From positions 1 to 64,000 of the forward strand of contig JANYHD010000018.1 of NCBI GenBank assembly GCA_025359205.1: DNA of 64,000 nucleotides. The letters are read 5' to 3'. This stretch comes from Gammaproteobacteria bacterium (lineage in GTDB: Bacteria; Pseudomonadota; Gammaproteobacteria; Steroidobacterales; Steroidobacteraceae). Each line of letters starts with the position of its first letter. Position 1 is the stretch's first letter. Of this stretch, positions 1-9,358 are shown in pieces. The notes under the pieces are model-generated. The model made no database searches, had not been told where the DNA came from, and saw only the letters and a list, made by a program, of their open reading frames with translations. The translations under genes were made by a program, and so were the position numbers.

Positions 1-1087
1 TGAACTGATAATGACCGGCAACGTCATCGCTGGAATCGACGATGCCCGCGTGCATCGCGGGCTCAAGACCGGTGAGTATCTCCGGTACACTTTCCTCCGC
101 CGCAGCCGCTAACTCTTGAGCGGTGAACTGCCGCCCATAGACGGCAGCGATGCCGAGCAGAGTGTTACATCGGGCCGACAGACGTGTAAGGCGGCGGGCA
201 ATTGTCTCACGCACGCCAGCGGGAATTTTCGATAGCACTGCAGTGATCGTGTTGTCCGGGCTCTCGTCCAGCAAGACCTTGATCAATTCGGTAGCGAAAA
301 GTGGATTTCCGTCGGTGCGTTGACAGATGGTGCCGATCACAGAGTCAGGTAGCGCCGTGCCGCACATGAATTCCGCGAGTTTTCCGATAGCGTCCTGCGA
401 AAGCCCAGCCAAATGAACGCGCTCGACATCGGCATCGCGGCTCAGGCCCCCGAGCATGGTCAGTAAAGGTGTGTTCTTCTGCACCTCCCCATCGCGGAAA
501 GTGCCCGCGAGCAACAGCCGACCGCGAGTTAATTCCTGGGTTGTGAACTCGAGAAGGGCTAACGATAGGGAATCCGCCCAGTGCAGGTTGTCGAAAATCA
601 ATGTTAGGGGGACCTGTTGGGCCGCCTTGAGAAGAAACTGACCGATAGCATCAAAGGTGCGAAAGCGTGCGGCGCTCGCATCGCTCATCACAGACGGCAT
701 CGGCTGAATTGCCTGGGAACTCTCTACCAGTTCCGGTAACAGAGCCGCGATGTCGTTCGCGGCGCTGCCCATGATGAGGCGTACCTCATCGGGTGATGAG
801 GCCGCTACGTAGGCGCGCAGAATTTGTATCCATGGCCAATAAGGTGGGCTGCCCGCTTCCTCCCGGCAGCGCCCCCAGAGTACGAGTGCACCGTGATCTT
901 CGGCTATTTCGGCAAGCGCCTCGGCGCACCGGGTCTTGCCGATACCGGGCTCACCGGATACTAGTACGAGCTGCCGTCGCCCTGAGAGCGCACGGCCAAA
1001 GGCTGCACGAAACGCTTCGAGCTCGCGCCTCCGGCCGACTATGGTTCGGGGCGCGTTGCCGTCTTCGTCCCGGATGGATGCACTCAC
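1..1087 (-). CDS. AAA/STAND-type ATPase of a large regulator, C-terminal part missing (left edge)
   Basis: An open frame of 362 codons runs off the left edge without a stop. A P-loop (GEPGIGKT) lies about 30 residues after the start, and a Walker-B-like stretch (LIFDNLHWAD) about 115 residues further. The following helical part is typical of the ATPase module of MalT/LuxR-like and adenylate-cyclase-linked regulators. A GTG at 1087 is taken as start: an in-frame stop lies about 75 bases upstream with no ATG between, and GAGGT is just before it. So the protein begins directly with the ATPase, with no DNA-binding domain ahead of it. A C-terminal HTH or repeat domain may lie outside the window. 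Partner genes are unknown. Confidence 0.8.
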   Translation of the reverse strand, partial: MSASIRDEDGNAPRTIVGRRRELEAFRAAFGRALSGRRQLVLVSGEPGIGKTRCAEALAEIAEDHGALVLWGRCREEAGSPPYWPWIQILRAYVAASSPDEVRLIMGSAANDIAALLPELVESSQAIQPMPSVMSDASAARFRTFDAIGQFLLKAAQQVPLTLIFDNLHWADSLSLALLEFTTQELTRGRLLLAGTFRDGEVQKNTPLLTMLGGLSRDADVERVHLAGLSQDAIGKLAEFMCGTALPDSVIGTICQRTDGNPLFATELIKVLLDESPDNTITAVLSKIPAGVRETIARRLTRLSARCNTLLGIAAVYGRQFTAQELAAAAEESVPEILTGLEPAMHAGIVDSSDDVAGHYQF

Positions 1088-1525
1088 GACCTCGCGATCA
1101 TACCTGTGGCCTGCATGCCGGGAGTCACCAGAAATGGTGACCAGTCGATGGCGGTCTCGGCGCGACTGACGACGCTAAGCCGTGGGGTTGGGTGGTTAAA
1201 GCGCGCTCGGGTCGTATTCGAGCCGACGCCGCGCCGAAGCACTCGGCGGTGCGCCAGCAGATTGATCAACTCACTAATGACGATATGGCCATCGTCTCAG
1301 GGCCCCGGTGAATGGCCGCTCCCGCCAATCTACTCCTTTGGAGCAACCCATCGGTCTCAGAAGGGTCGAGAAAGCGGACCCGGCGGCGTGACTGTCTCAA
1401 TTCGGCCACAACCGGTCGTCCAGAGGACCCATCGAGCCTGCCCATAGAGGACACCCGGGAGCTCCATCGTGAGCAAACCGGTCTAGTCCAACTCTGTTCT
1501 GTCCGGATATCGGGAACGTGGTCAA
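1088..1525. other. Intergenic region with no convincing gene
   Basis: Short overlapping frames on both strands show no recognisable domain, no good ribosome site and no agreement in codon use. A minus-strand frame ending at 1084 overlaps the GTG of the ATPase gene by four bases (GTGA). It shows no known motif, so it is not called. Confidence 0.5.
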
Positions 1526-2272
1526 CTACGGCATATCACCCGGCTCGGCGAAGGCGTCGGGGCCAGAAGTGCTGTCCGAGGCCGTGAATGGTGCCGTCAG
1601 CTTCTCGCAGATTTGCGCGTTTGCCGATGGCGGACCTTCGATTCCGACAGGATTGGCGGCCGCAAGCTGCATGCGCGCCGCCCATTGCTGCGCCCGGTGA
1701 ATAGTCAAGAGTACAACCCAGTGCTGATAACGCACCTCGCCAAGCAGTATTGCGAGATCGTGGGCTTCGAGCGGCGAGAACTGCTTCAGCCCCTGGATGA
1801 ATCGCATCTTCGACCAGATGATTTCTTCCTGACTCTGTGCGGCGCGGAACTGTTCCGTCGTGAAATACAAATTGCCGAGAATGCGCTGTTCCTCGCCCGA
1901 GAAAAGACTCGCCCGGCCCGCCTGGGCATTGGCCTCCCATCGCAGGCTGGTGATCTTTGCATGCGGCAGAACACCTAGATGATGAACAAGGGGTGTGGCC
2001 GCGCCGGCTCTCGCTAGCTGAAGCAGATCGTCTAGCTCGGCGAGCCGGCGCCTGATGCAGGGTTCGCGTTGCTCGCGCTGCTTGATCCAGAATAGATTTT
2101 CGCGCACCTCCGCTTTGATGGACTCCCGCGCCTCGCCCGCGATCCGCCTTTCGTGAATTGATACGATCAGCTGCTCGAGCGTGAGCGCAATCAAAATGCC
2201 GAGCACGATAACGCCGACCTCGTTAAACAAGGCGCGCCAGCCGTGCAGCGGTTTAGGCAAATGAATATGCAT
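1526..2272 (-). CDS. Membrane-anchored protein of unknown function (DUF6090-like)
   Basis: A 248-residue protein. The start at 2272 has a clear ribosome site (GAGGGGA, 6 bases before ATG); upstream in-frame ATGs lack this. Residues about 14-35 form one transmembrane helix (GVIVLGILIALTLEQLI). A charged, largely helical region follows. This layout, with a helix near the N-terminus next to EVGVIVLGI, resembles small membrane proteins of unknown role common in Xanthomonadales and sphingomonads. No catalytic motif is visible. It lies alone between the left-edge ATPase gene and the decayed msrA copy. Confidence 0.75.
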   Translation of the reverse strand: MHIHLPKPLHGWRALFNEVGVIVLGILIALTLEQLIVSIHERRIAGEARESIKAEVRENLFWIKQREQREPCIRRRLAELDDLLQLARAGAATPLVHHLGVLPHAKITSLRWEANAQAGRASLFSGEEQRILGNLYFTTEQFRAAQSQEEIIWSKMRFIQGLKQFSPLEAHDLAILLGEVRYQHWVVLLTIHRAQQWAARMQLAAANPVGIEGPPSANAQICEKLTAPFTASDSTSGPDAFAEPGDMP

Positions 2273-2460
2273 AAGAGATCCCCTCGCCGGGACAATCGTA
2301 CTAGATTGGATCAGCGAGAATATGCTGGCGCGACAAGACCCGTGCGCAGACGCCGTTGACGCCGGATCGAGATTGGTCGCAACGCACAACATTGCGAGCG
2401 CCACCGGCGCAGGAACACGCCTAGACGGTTGAGCGGCGCGACTCGGGCGCGGCGCTTCCC

Positions 2461-2730
2461 CGCGGACTATCCCGAACCGCGGTCGACAGTAGACTTCCGG
2501 TAGACGTCGGCGCGGAACACAACCTGTATTTCTCCGCAGGAATTCGCTGGCTCTCGAGCTGACTCGCTGCTAACCACCTCACTTCCCGCCGGAACCCTCG
2601 TTGTAGCTTCGCTTACGCCTTCTCGCCCACCTGTGACTCCGCGAGTTTGAAGGGACCTCCGCATCCCCCTATCCCGCAGTACCCGTTCGGATTCTTCGCC
2701 AGATATAGCTGGTGATAGTACGCCCGATGC
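2461..2730. repeat. Diverged repeat copy A (msrA 3' end plus downstream flank)
   Basis: This stretch matches 3624-3871 over its whole length with scattered substitutions and a few small indels. Both begin with CGCGGACTATCCC and share CCGCGGTCGAC, GGAACCCTCG and CTTACGCCTTCTC-like blocks. The match covers the last 30 or so codons of msrA and about 150 bases past its stop, so DNA including non-coding flank was duplicated. The NTF2-like gene lies between the copies. Confidence 0.8.
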
Positions 2731-2747
2731 CCGGAAACGCCGCAGAA
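2613..2747 (-). pseudogene. Fragment of a second methionine sulfoxide reductase A gene
   Basis: In the reverse frame the sequence reads [14 protein letters not shown], then GIGGCGGPFKLAE and SQVGEKA before TAA. This is nearly the same as the C-terminus of the intact MsrA at 3765 ([34 protein letters not shown]). An in-frame TAA at 2748-2750 closes the frame upstream after 44 codons, and there is no start codon or catalytic GCFWG region. It is therefore a 5'-truncated remnant. The reading frame and both C-terminal cysteines survive, so the decay may be recent or the stretch may be under selection. Confidence 0.8.
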
Positions 2748-2909
2748 TTAGCGCGGCCTCGCCGTGGCGCCTTCCGGCTCGGTCGATTTCCGGCAGACTT
2801 CGTTGTCGATCTACCAGTAGACCAAAACAGACCTCAGACGGGCTGCAGACTGCCGTCTGCTTGTTGCCCCGATACCATCTTCGCCCTTTCCACCCGGAAC
2901 AGCCGCCAA

Positions 2910-3398
2910 TCAGAGTTTCTCGATCTTGCCCACCCGGATGTCTTTTACGAGCCAATGCCCATGCACCCGCGCAAGCTTCATGTCGGAGAATGAGTGCGCG
3001 CCGACCGCACTATTGTCCACATCCATCCACAGGCATTCGAAGTAGAGCGACGCCTTGTCACCGTCAACCTCTGCGTGCATGCGCATCGCGGGCGTGTAGC
3101 CGATCCAGTGATGATCGGGACGAAACGGGCCGCTGACTTCCGCCCAGTAGCGGCGCACCTCAGCCTTGCCGCTATAGACTTTGTTGTCGTGTGCGGTGTC
3201 AGTGAGCACCGCATCGTCGGCGTAGATGCTCATCATGAGATCCAGGCTCTTTTCGGGTAGCACGCTTCCGGCGGTGTGGAACGTCACCTCGACGTTGCGC
3301 ACCACGAGCACGTCCGCCGGCGGGCCGCGGTCGCCCTGCGATTCTGCCAGCGCCGGCATGGCTAGTATGAGACCAAGCATCAGGAAGTGATTTTTCAC
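2910..3398 (-). CDS. Secreted NTF2/SnoaL-like protein
   Basis: A 162-residue protein with a signal peptide of about 20 residues ending near ALAES. The remainder has the size and pattern of the NTF2-like cone fold (SnoaL-like, DUF4440 group): LMMSIYADDAVL, a central YSGKAEVRRYW and strands ending in GHWLVKDIRVGK. The GTG start at 3398 is chosen because GGAGA precedes it by 7 bases; a longer frame reaching 3548 would put 50 unlikely residues before the signal peptide. The protein probably acts in the periplasm, but the fold covers enzymes and binding proteins, so no substrate can be given. It sits between the two msrA-derived repeats. Confidence 0.8.
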   Translation of the reverse strand: MKNHFLMLGLILAMPALAESQGDRGPPADVLVVRNVEVTFHTAGSVLPEKSLDLMMSIYADDAVLTDTAHDNKVYSGKAEVRRYWAEVSGPFRPDHHWIGYTPAMRMHAEVDGDKASLYFECLWMDVDNSAVGAHSFSDMKLARVHGHWLVKDIRVGKIEKL

Positions 3399-3623
3399 CA
3401 GGTTTCTCCAACCGTACGCGCACCACGCCGGTGCCTGAGGTACCGGCAAGGGTAACGCCGCGCTGCGCGTCGGACAAGCGATCTGCCGTGATTTCGGTGT
3501 GATCCGCGATTCTCGCATCGCAGCCCCTACCAGCGACGCCGTTCGCACGCGTTCGCCAAATAGCTCCCGCTCCGCTTCTGTGATAATTGGATCGCGGAGG
3601 ACAACCCTTTCTATTCCCTTCGC

Positions 3624-3871
3624 CGCGGACTATCCCAAACCGCGGTCGACGGTAGACGTCAGCGCCGGTCACACACTGGATTTTACTGCAGAAATAGGCG
3701 GGACCTTCGGTTTGGACACCGCTAACCGCGTGACTTCCTGAAGGAACCCTCGGTGAAGTTTCGCCTACGCCTTCTCCCCCACTTGTAACTCCGCAATTTT
3801 GAAGGGCACCCCACACCCTCCAATCCCGCAGTACCCATTAGGATTCTTCGCGAGGTACTGCTGGTGGTAAT
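3624..3871. repeat. Diverged repeat copy B (intact msrA 3' end plus flank)
   Basis: This is the partner of 2461-2730. It covers the last codons of the functional msrA (stop at 3765-3767) and about 140 bases downstream of it, reaching toward the NTF2-like gene's promoter side. See copy A for the shared blocks. Confidence 0.8.
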
Positions 3872-4367
3872 CCTCGGCGTAGTAGAACGTCGGCGCATCC
3901 GCGATCTCAGTGGTGATGCGGCCGCGGCCAGCCGCCTCCAGAGCGGCGGCATAATGGCGACGGCTCTCCTCCGCGGCGGCCCGTTGCGCGGCATTGAAGC
4001 AATAGATGGCCGAGCGGTACTGCGTGCCGACATCGTTGCCCTGGCGCATGCCCTGCGTGGGGTCGTGCGTTTCCCAGAACACGCGCAACAGTTGTTCATA
4101 GGAGGTCTGGTTTGGGTCGTACACCACAAACGCCACTTCGGCGTGACCCGTGCGACCCGTGCACACCAGCCGGTAGTCGGGATCCGCAGTCGCGCCACCG
4201 GCATAACCCACCGCTGTGGTGTAGACGCCGGGGAGTTGCCAGAACAATCGTTCGACGCCCCAGAAGCAGCCCATCGCGAACATCGCCTGTTCGAGGCCGG
4301 CCGGGAATGGGGCGCGGATGGTGCGCCCGTTCACGAAATGGTTCGTGGCGCTGATTGAGTCTTTCAC
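3765..4367 (-). CDS. msrA: Peptide methionine sulfoxide reductase MsrA
   Basis: Reduces methionine-S-sulfoxide in proteins, with thioredoxin as usual reductant. The 200-residue protein carries the catalytic GCFWG motif (Cys34) followed by [12 protein letters not shown] and closely resembles the E. coli enzyme. Resolving cysteines are expected in the tail, where GYCGIGGCG offers Cys180 and Cys185. The GTG start at 4367 has GGAGGA five bases upstream, better than the ATG at 4421. The C-terminus ([14 protein letters not shown]) is longer than in E. coli. A truncated copy of this gene lies at 2613-2747. The gene is divergent from the small ORF at 4430. Confidence 0.95.
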   Translation of the reverse strand: MKDSISATNHFVNGRTIRAPFPAGLEQAMFAMGCFWGVERLFWQLPGVYTTAVGYAGGATADPDYRLVCTGRTGHAEVAFVVYDPNQTSYEQLLRVFWETHDPTQGMRQGNDVGTQYRSAIYCFNAAQRAAAEESRRHYAAALEAAGRGRITTEIADAPTFYYAEDYHQQYLAKNPNGYCGIGGCGVPFKIAELQVGEKA

Positions 4368-4429
4368 GTCTTCCTCCGCCTGTTTGTCGCTAGAATAACC
4401 GTCTGCAAAAATCTGGGACAACCTCGGTC

Positions 4430-4696
4430 ATGGGCATCTCCAATCCACACAACCTCAATCGCGCCCCAACCATTGAACCGCGCCCCTACGGGCTGCGGGT
4501 AAGCCTGCGCGCGCTCGACCCCTTTGCCCGGCTGTGCGGCGCCGACTGGCAGCGCACGCATTGGTACACCAGCGCTGCCGAACGGGACGCCGCCATCTCA
4601 GAAATGAGCCGCAAGCACGAATATTCAAGGCCCGGCGACCGTCCCGCACTCGTATTCACCAAGGTCGAGAACCTCGCCGCCAGCCGCGGCCTCTAA
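4430..4696 (+). CDS. Small conserved protein of unknown function
   Basis: An 88-residue soluble protein rich in Arg and Pro, with ADWQRTHWY and RKHEYSRPGDRPALVF stretches. There is no signal peptide or membrane helix. It is divergent from msrA, with about 60 bases between the two starts, and ends 20 bases before the convergent patatin gene. The regular amino-acid composition and the absence of a competing frame support coding. The ribosome site is weak. Function is unknown. Confidence 0.65.
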   Translation: MGISNPHNLNRAPTIEPRPYGLRVSLRALDPFARLCGADWQRTHWYTSAAERDAAISEMSRKHEYSRPGDRPALVFTKVENLAASRGL

Positions 4697-4716
4697 AGGC
4701 CCTGGCGCCAGTTCAC

Positions 4717-6996
4717 CTAGAAACTGCGCCCCAGGAACAGGTAAAAGGCGGTCGTGCCGCCTTCGTCGTAACCCACTGCCAGGTACGCCGGGCCGATATA
4801 CGTATCGGCGCCGAAGAACAGCGAAACATCATTTCGGGCTGTTCCAACACTTATTTCGCTGCGGCTGGTCCAGACGTTACCCAGTTCGTATGAAATCCCG
4901 GCGTAGGCCGGGACGTTCAGCACCCCCTCGCCGCCGTGACCAACGCTGCGCAGATACAGCAGCCGCGCGATGGCATAGTGAGGTCCGGCGAGCGACTGCG
5001 CCGTAGTACCGGAGAGGTTCAGGAACCCACCCAGCGGGAAATAGGCGCGCACGTTAGTGTCGCTCCCGCCGACCGTGCTGCCGCCTGACAGCCAGGCCAC
5101 CGCCGTGTTCTTGCCGCGCGACCAGGCCGCGCGCCAGTCAAAGGTGAACAGGTCGGAGCCGGCGGCGCCACGTCCCGAGTCTTCCGCGCGCAGTGCCAGC
5201 GTCAGCGCCTCGCCGCTGCGCGGGAAGGTGGTGCTGTCGAGGCGGTCGTAGTTGAAACGCACGAAGCCCGCGTGCGTATGAAAACTCACTTCCGGAACGG
5301 CGAAATCCCCAAGCCGCACCGCGGTGGTGCCGCGCGTGTCGAGCACTCCACCGCGCAGCTCACCCCAGTTGCCGAATTCGCGGCCCACGTCCAGCCCGTA
5401 CTCGAAGCTGCGCACGCGGAATTCGCCGATCGTCTGCCCGCCCAGCAACTGCGGCACGTTGTGCGCCTCGGCCTGCAGGTGCGGCGCGATGAAATAGCGC
5501 TGCAGTGGCGACAGCGGCTGGTAGAACTCCGCAGCCACGCGCGGCGAGGCGCCCACCTGCAGGTCGAGCACGGCCTCGGCGCCGAGCGGGTTGAGCTCGG
5601 TGAAGGAGATGCGTCCAGCCGCGTTGAAGGTGCTGTCGCCGGCAAAGTCATCTTCGAGCGAGAGGCCGAGGCGCAGGTAGTTCGGTCCCCAGGAATTGCG
5701 GCGCGCGGTGAAGACCAGCCCGGTGGCGCCCTGCGGCGTGCGTGTCACGCGGTAATCGAGCAGCTCGAGGTTGCCCTGGCCATAGAGTGCCTTGATGCGC
5801 CGGGCAATCTCATCGGGATCGACGGGCTTGGCCAGCTGGTCGGCGAATGCCGCGTTCAGCAGCCGCTCGTAGCGGTGCGAATCAGGGTCAACAGAAATGA
5901 ACTGCACCGTGGGCAGCGGGGCAGCGACCGGCGCCGCAGCGGGCGTATTCCCGCCGGAGGCAGCATGTTCCTGCGGCGCCTGCGCGGCCGCTGCGAGCGT
6001 GGCGAGGCGTGGCTGTAGCTCGCGTGCCGCGGTGACGCCCGCCGCGACCGCGGCGGCCACGCCGTTAAAATCATAGGATGTCCGCTGACCCAGCGCCGGT
6101 TCCACCAGCACGTCGCTTGGGGCCAGCGTGCCGAGCTGGCGCTCGACGTCGCGCCGCACGAGGATGGCGAGCGCCTGGTTGGAAACACTGGTCAGTGAGT
6201 TGAGGTGATCGCGCGTCTGCAGCGGGAAGCCGGCATCGACCACGATCAGCACGTCCACGCCCAGGGATCGCGCCACATCGATGGGCAGATTCTCGGTCAA
6301 CCCGCCATCGACCAGCAAGCGCCCGTCGCGCTCTACTGGCGCGAATAAGCCCGGGGCCGACATGCTGGCGCGCAGCGCCGTGGTGAGATCGCCCGAGTCC
6401 ATGACGACGTTCGCGCCGGTCTCGAGGTCTGTGGCCACGGCGCGGAATGGGATCGGCAGCTGGTCGAAATTCGTGACGGTCGCCACCGGGAGCGTAGCGC
6501 GGCGGATCAGTTCGGTCAGCTTCTCGCCTTGCACCAGGCCGGCTGGAATCTGCAGCTTTCGTCCCTGAACGCCGAGCGGAAAATTGACGAGGAAATCGTG
6601 TTCCTCCTGCTTGCGCCGGAAACCCAGCTCGGCGCGCGGCGGCCGGTCACGGAACGCGTCCTGCCAATCGACCGAGGCCAGCAGGCGTTCGATATCGCGG
6701 CCTGACATGCCGCTGGCGTAGAGACCCCCGATCACGGCGCCCATGCTGGTGCCTGCGATCGCGTCCACGTGCAGATGCAGTTCGTCGAGTACCTCGAGCA
6801 CGCCCGCGTGCGCCATGCCGCGCGCGCCGCCGCCGGAGAGGACGAGACCTATCCGCGGACGTCGATTCTGGTGATGGGCGAACTGGCTATCGGCGGCCGG
6901 CGTGTCGTTAGCCGCCGCTTCGGCGGCCGGCGGTGCGCCGGCATAGGCAGCACCCGCCAGCAACAGTCCGCCGAGGAAGAGTGCCGTCAAGCGCAT
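4717..6996 (-). CDS. Patatin-like phospholipase fused to an outer-membrane barrel (PlpD-like)
   Basis: A 759-residue protein in three parts. A signal peptide ends near residue 20. A patatin domain at about 48-330 has the oxyanion loop SGGGARG (54-60), nucleophile GTSMG (Ser84) and DGG (Asp230), the Ser-Asp dyad of these lipid acyl hydrolases. A POTRA-like linker and a 16-strand-type Omp85/BamA barrel at about 370-759 end in the aromatic C-terminal residues LGRSF. This is the layout of PlpD, a type Vd autotransporter that moves its lipase to the cell surface. Residues 330-365 are a low-complexity Ala/Pro linker. It is likely monocistronic. Confidence 0.9.
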   Translation of the reverse strand: MRLTALFLGGLLLAGAAYAGAPPAAEAAANDTPAADSQFAHHQNRRPRIGLVLSGGGARGMAHAGVLEVLDELHLHVDAIAGTSMGAVIGGLYASGMSGRDIERLLASVDWQDAFRDRPPRAELGFRRKQEEHDFLVNFPLGVQGRKLQIPAGLVQGEKLTELIRRATLPVATVTNFDQLPIPFRAVATDLETGANVVMDSGDLTTALRASMSAPGLFAPVERDGRLLVDGGLTENLPIDVARSLGVDVLIVVDAGFPLQTRDHLNSLTSVSNQALAILVRRDVERQLGTLAPSDVLVEPALGQRTSYDFNGVAAAVAAGVTAARELQPRLATLAAAAQAPQEHAASGGNTPAAAPVAAPLPTVQFISVDPDSHRYERLLNAAFADQLAKPVDPDEIARRIKALYGQGNLELLDYRVTRTPQGATGLVFTARRNSWGPNYLRLGLSLEDDFAGDSTFNAAGRISFTELNPLGAEAVLDLQVGASPRVAAEFYQPLSPLQRYFIAPHLQAEAHNVPQLLGGQTIGEFRVRSFEYGLDVGREFGNWGELRGGVLDTRGTTAVRLGDFAVPEVSFHTHAGFVRFNYDRLDSTTFPRSGEALTLALRAEDSGRGAAGSDLFTFDWRAAWSRGKNTAVAWLSGGSTVGGSDTNVRAYFPLGGFLNLSGTTAQSLAGPHYAIARLLYLRSVGHGGEGVLNVPAYAGISYELGNVWTSRSEISVGTARNDVSLFFGADTYIGPAYLAVGYDEGGTTAFYLFLGRSF

Positions 6997-7045
6997 AGGC
7001 TTCGCATACTACCATGCGTGCCGAGCTCATCCTCCCTTCGCGGGC

Positions 7046-7876
7046 CTAGCTTACGCGCATGCGCCGCGGATCGAAGCGAGGCGGCGGGAAACTCGGCGCC
7101 AGCGCACGCAGCGTTGCCGCCATGATCTGCGCGACGGCCAGATCTCGCAGCCACTTGGAGTCGGCCGGCACCACGTACCAGGGCGCCCATGGCGTGTTGC
7201 AGCGTCCCAGCATGTCGCCAAAGGCTCTGCTGTAGGCCGGCCACTGCGCGCGCTTGCGCAGATCCTGCGGGTCGAACTTCCACTGCTTGCGCGGGTCGTG
7301 GATGCGCTCCTCGAAGCGGCGCCGCTGCTCGGCGCGGCTGATGTGCAGGAAGATCTTGACGACCTGGATATCGCTCTGGACCAGCATGCGTTCGAACTCG
7401 TTGATGTGGCGGTAGCGCGCCTGCCAGACCCGCCGTGGCACCAGGCTGTCGACGCGCGCGATGAGCACTTCCTCGTAATGCGAGCGGTTGAATACCGTGA
7501 TCTCGCCGCGCGGCGGAGCATGCTGGTGCACGCGCCACAGGTAGTCATGGCGCTGTTCCTCGGCGCTCGGCGCCTTGAAGGCGCGCACCGTGCAGCCCTG
7601 CGGATTGAAGGCCGAAAATACGTGGCGGATCGTGCTGTCCTTGCCGCCGCCATCGATGGCCTGCAGCACCACCAGCACACCGCTCCGTCCCTCGGCATAC
7701 AGGCGGTACTGGAGCTCGCCGAGTTCCGCGGCCAGCAACGCGGTCGCCGCGCGCGCCCGGGTCTCGTCCCAGCCGTGCGTATGTCGCGCTGCGGAGTTAT
7801 GCAGGACGACGCGCTTGCCGCCGCGCACGCGGAGCTTGCGCGGCAGGTCGGTGCGCACCCGGTTCGATGGTTTCAT
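7046..7876 (-). CDS. PPK2-family polyphosphate kinase
   Basis: Transfers phosphate between polyphosphate and nucleotides. The 276-residue protein has a P-loop-like DGGGKDS at 75-81 and FNRSHYEEV at 129-137, both hallmarks of PPK2, and a lid-type region with RRRFEERI. It is a single-domain form; whether it prefers ADP, GDP or AMP cannot be told. The ATG at 7876 is chosen because the longer frame to 7945 adds an Arg-rich run with no ribosome site. It is divergent from icd with 122 bases between. A CHAD protein, another polyphosphate-linked family, is at 50253. Confidence 0.9.
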   Translation of the reverse strand: MKPSNRVRTDLPRKLRVRGGKRVVLHNSAARHTHGWDETRARAATALLAAELGELQYRLYAEGRSGVLVVLQAIDGGGKDSTIRHVFSAFNPQGCTVRAFKAPSAEEQRHDYLWRVHQHAPPRGEITVFNRSHYEEVLIARVDSLVPRRVWQARYRHINEFERMLVQSDIQVVKIFLHISRAEQRRRFEERIHDPRKQWKFDPQDLRKRAQWPAYSRAFGDMLGRCNTPWAPWYVVPADSKWLRDLAVAQIMAATLRALAPSFPPPRFDPRRMRVS

Positions 7877-7998
7877 GAGCGCGAGTGTGCCGCAGTTCGC
7901 AACCGCTACGCCAGCGCCCGGCCGACGCCGGCGGCGGCCATGCATGTGTTAGCATTTCCGCCTCGTCCAACTGCCTACCGCGGGAAGCACGCACACCC

Positions 7999-9306
7999 AT
8001 GACCATGCCCTCCACTGCCAAGCCTACGCCGCCACCTGGCGGCCAAAAGATCAGCCTCAGCGGCACGCGGCTCGCCGTGCCCGACCGGCCCATCATCCCC
8101 TTCATCGAGGGCGACGGTACCGGCCGCGATATCTGGCGCGCCAGCGTGCGGGTGTTCGACGCCGCGGTAGCCAAGGCCTACGGCGGTAAGCGCAAACTCG
8201 AATGGATGGAGGTCTACGCGGGCGAGAAGAGCCACCAGGCCTTCAATAGCTGGCTGCCCGACGAGACCGTCGCCGCCTGCCGCGAGTACCTGGTGTCGAT
8301 CAAGGGACCGCTGACCACGCCGGTTGGTGGCGGCATCCGCTCGCTGAACGTGGCGCTGCGCCAGATGCTCGACCTGTACGTGTGCCTGCGCCCGGTGCGC
8401 TGGTTCAAGGGCGTGCCCTCGCCGGTCAAGGCGCCGGAAAAAGTCGACATGGTGATCTTCCGCGAGAACACCGAAGACCTGTATTCGGGCATCGAGTTCG
8501 AGGAAGGCACTGACGACAACCGCAAGTTCCTGGCCTTTCTCAAGGACAATTTTCCGAAGCACTACGGCAAGATCCGCTTTCCGTCCAGTTCCGGCATCGG
8601 CATCAAGAACGTGTCACGCGAAGGCACTGAGCGGCTGTTCCGGTCCGCGGTGGAATACGCGATCGCCAATCAGCGGCGCAGCGTGACCATCGTCCACAAG
8701 GGCAATATCCTCAAGTTTACGGAAGGATCGTTCCGCAGCTGGGCCTACGCACTGGCAGAGCGCGAATTCGGCGGCCAGGTTTACACCTGGCTGCAGTGGG
8801 AGCGCACCAAGGCGGCGCACGGCGAGGCGGCCGCGAACGCCGAGCAGGCTGCCGCGCTCAAGTCCGGCAAGATCCTCATCAAGGACGCGATCGCCGATAT
8901 CACGCTGCAGCAGGTGTTGACGCGTGCCGAAGAATTCGACGTGGTGGCCACGCTCAATCTCAACGGCGACTATCTCTCCGACGCGCTGGCCGCGCAGGTG
9001 GGCGGCATTGGCATCGCACCCGGGGCCAACATCAACTACCTCACGGGACACGCCGTGTTCGAGGCCACGCACGGCACGGCGCCAAAGTACGCCGATCTCG
9101 ACCAGGTGAATCCGGGTTCGGTGATTCTGTCGGGAGAGATGATGCTGCGCTACCTGGGCTGGACCGAAGCGGCCGACGCCATCATCAATGCGATGGACAA
9201 GACCATCGGGCAGAAGACCGTCACCTATGATTTCGCGCGCATGATGCCCGGTTCGAAGCAGGTGAAGTGCAGCGAATTCGGCGACGCGCTGATCGCGAAC
9301 CTGTAG
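7999..9306 (+). CDS. icd: NADP-dependent isocitrate dehydrogenase
   Basis: Converts isocitrate to 2-oxoglutarate and CO2 in the TCA cycle, in the cytoplasm. The 435-residue protein is the homodimeric E. coli type. It has the substrate and regulatory loop [13 protein letters not shown], with Ser115 equivalent to the serine phosphorylated by AceK, the [12 protein letters not shown] segment, and [10 protein letters not shown], whose Lys-Tyr pair marks NADP specificity. Two in-frame ATGs (7999 and 8005) are possible; both lie about 10 bases after GGGAAG. An upstream frame to 7885 is rejected. The gene is monocistronic or read through into the LysE gene, 52 bases downstream. Confidence 0.95.
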   Translation: MTMPSTAKPTPPPGGQKISLSGTRLAVPDRPIIPFIEGDGTGRDIWRASVRVFDAAVAKAYGGKRKLEWMEVYAGEKSHQAFNSWLPDETVAACREYLVSIKGPLTTPVGGGIRSLNVALRQMLDLYVCLRPVRWFKGVPSPVKAPEKVDMVIFRENTEDLYSGIEFEEGTDDNRKFLAFLKDNFPKHYGKIRFPSSSGIGIKNVSREGTERLFRSAVEYAIANQRRSVTIVHKGNILKFTEGSFRSWAYALAEREFGGQVYTWLQWERTKAAHGEAAANAEQAAALKSGKILIKDAIADITLQQVLTRAEEFDVVATLNLNGDYLSDALAAQVGGIGIAPGANINYLTGHAVFEATHGTAPKYADLDQVNPGSVILSGEMMLRYLGWTEAADAIINAMDKTIGQKTVTYDFARMMPGSKQVKCSEFGDALIANL

Positions 9307-9358
9307 TCCGGGCTATCGCTTCCACACGACTGCAGCGCGCATGACGAGAGAGCTGGTC

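Noticed and set aside
1084-1269. Minus-strand frame of 61 codons overlapping the ATPase start by GTGA
   Set aside because: No recognisable DNA-binding motif and no ribosome site; a frameshifted N-terminal domain cannot be shown.
2467-2955. Minus-strand frame of 162 codons
   Set aside because: It runs across the msrA remnant in the wrong frame and has no signal, domain or ribosome site. Its likeness to the frame at 3199-3816 only reflects the repeat.
5272-6018. Plus-strand frame of 248 codons
   Set aside because: It is antisense to the patatin protein and mirrors its high-GC third positions.
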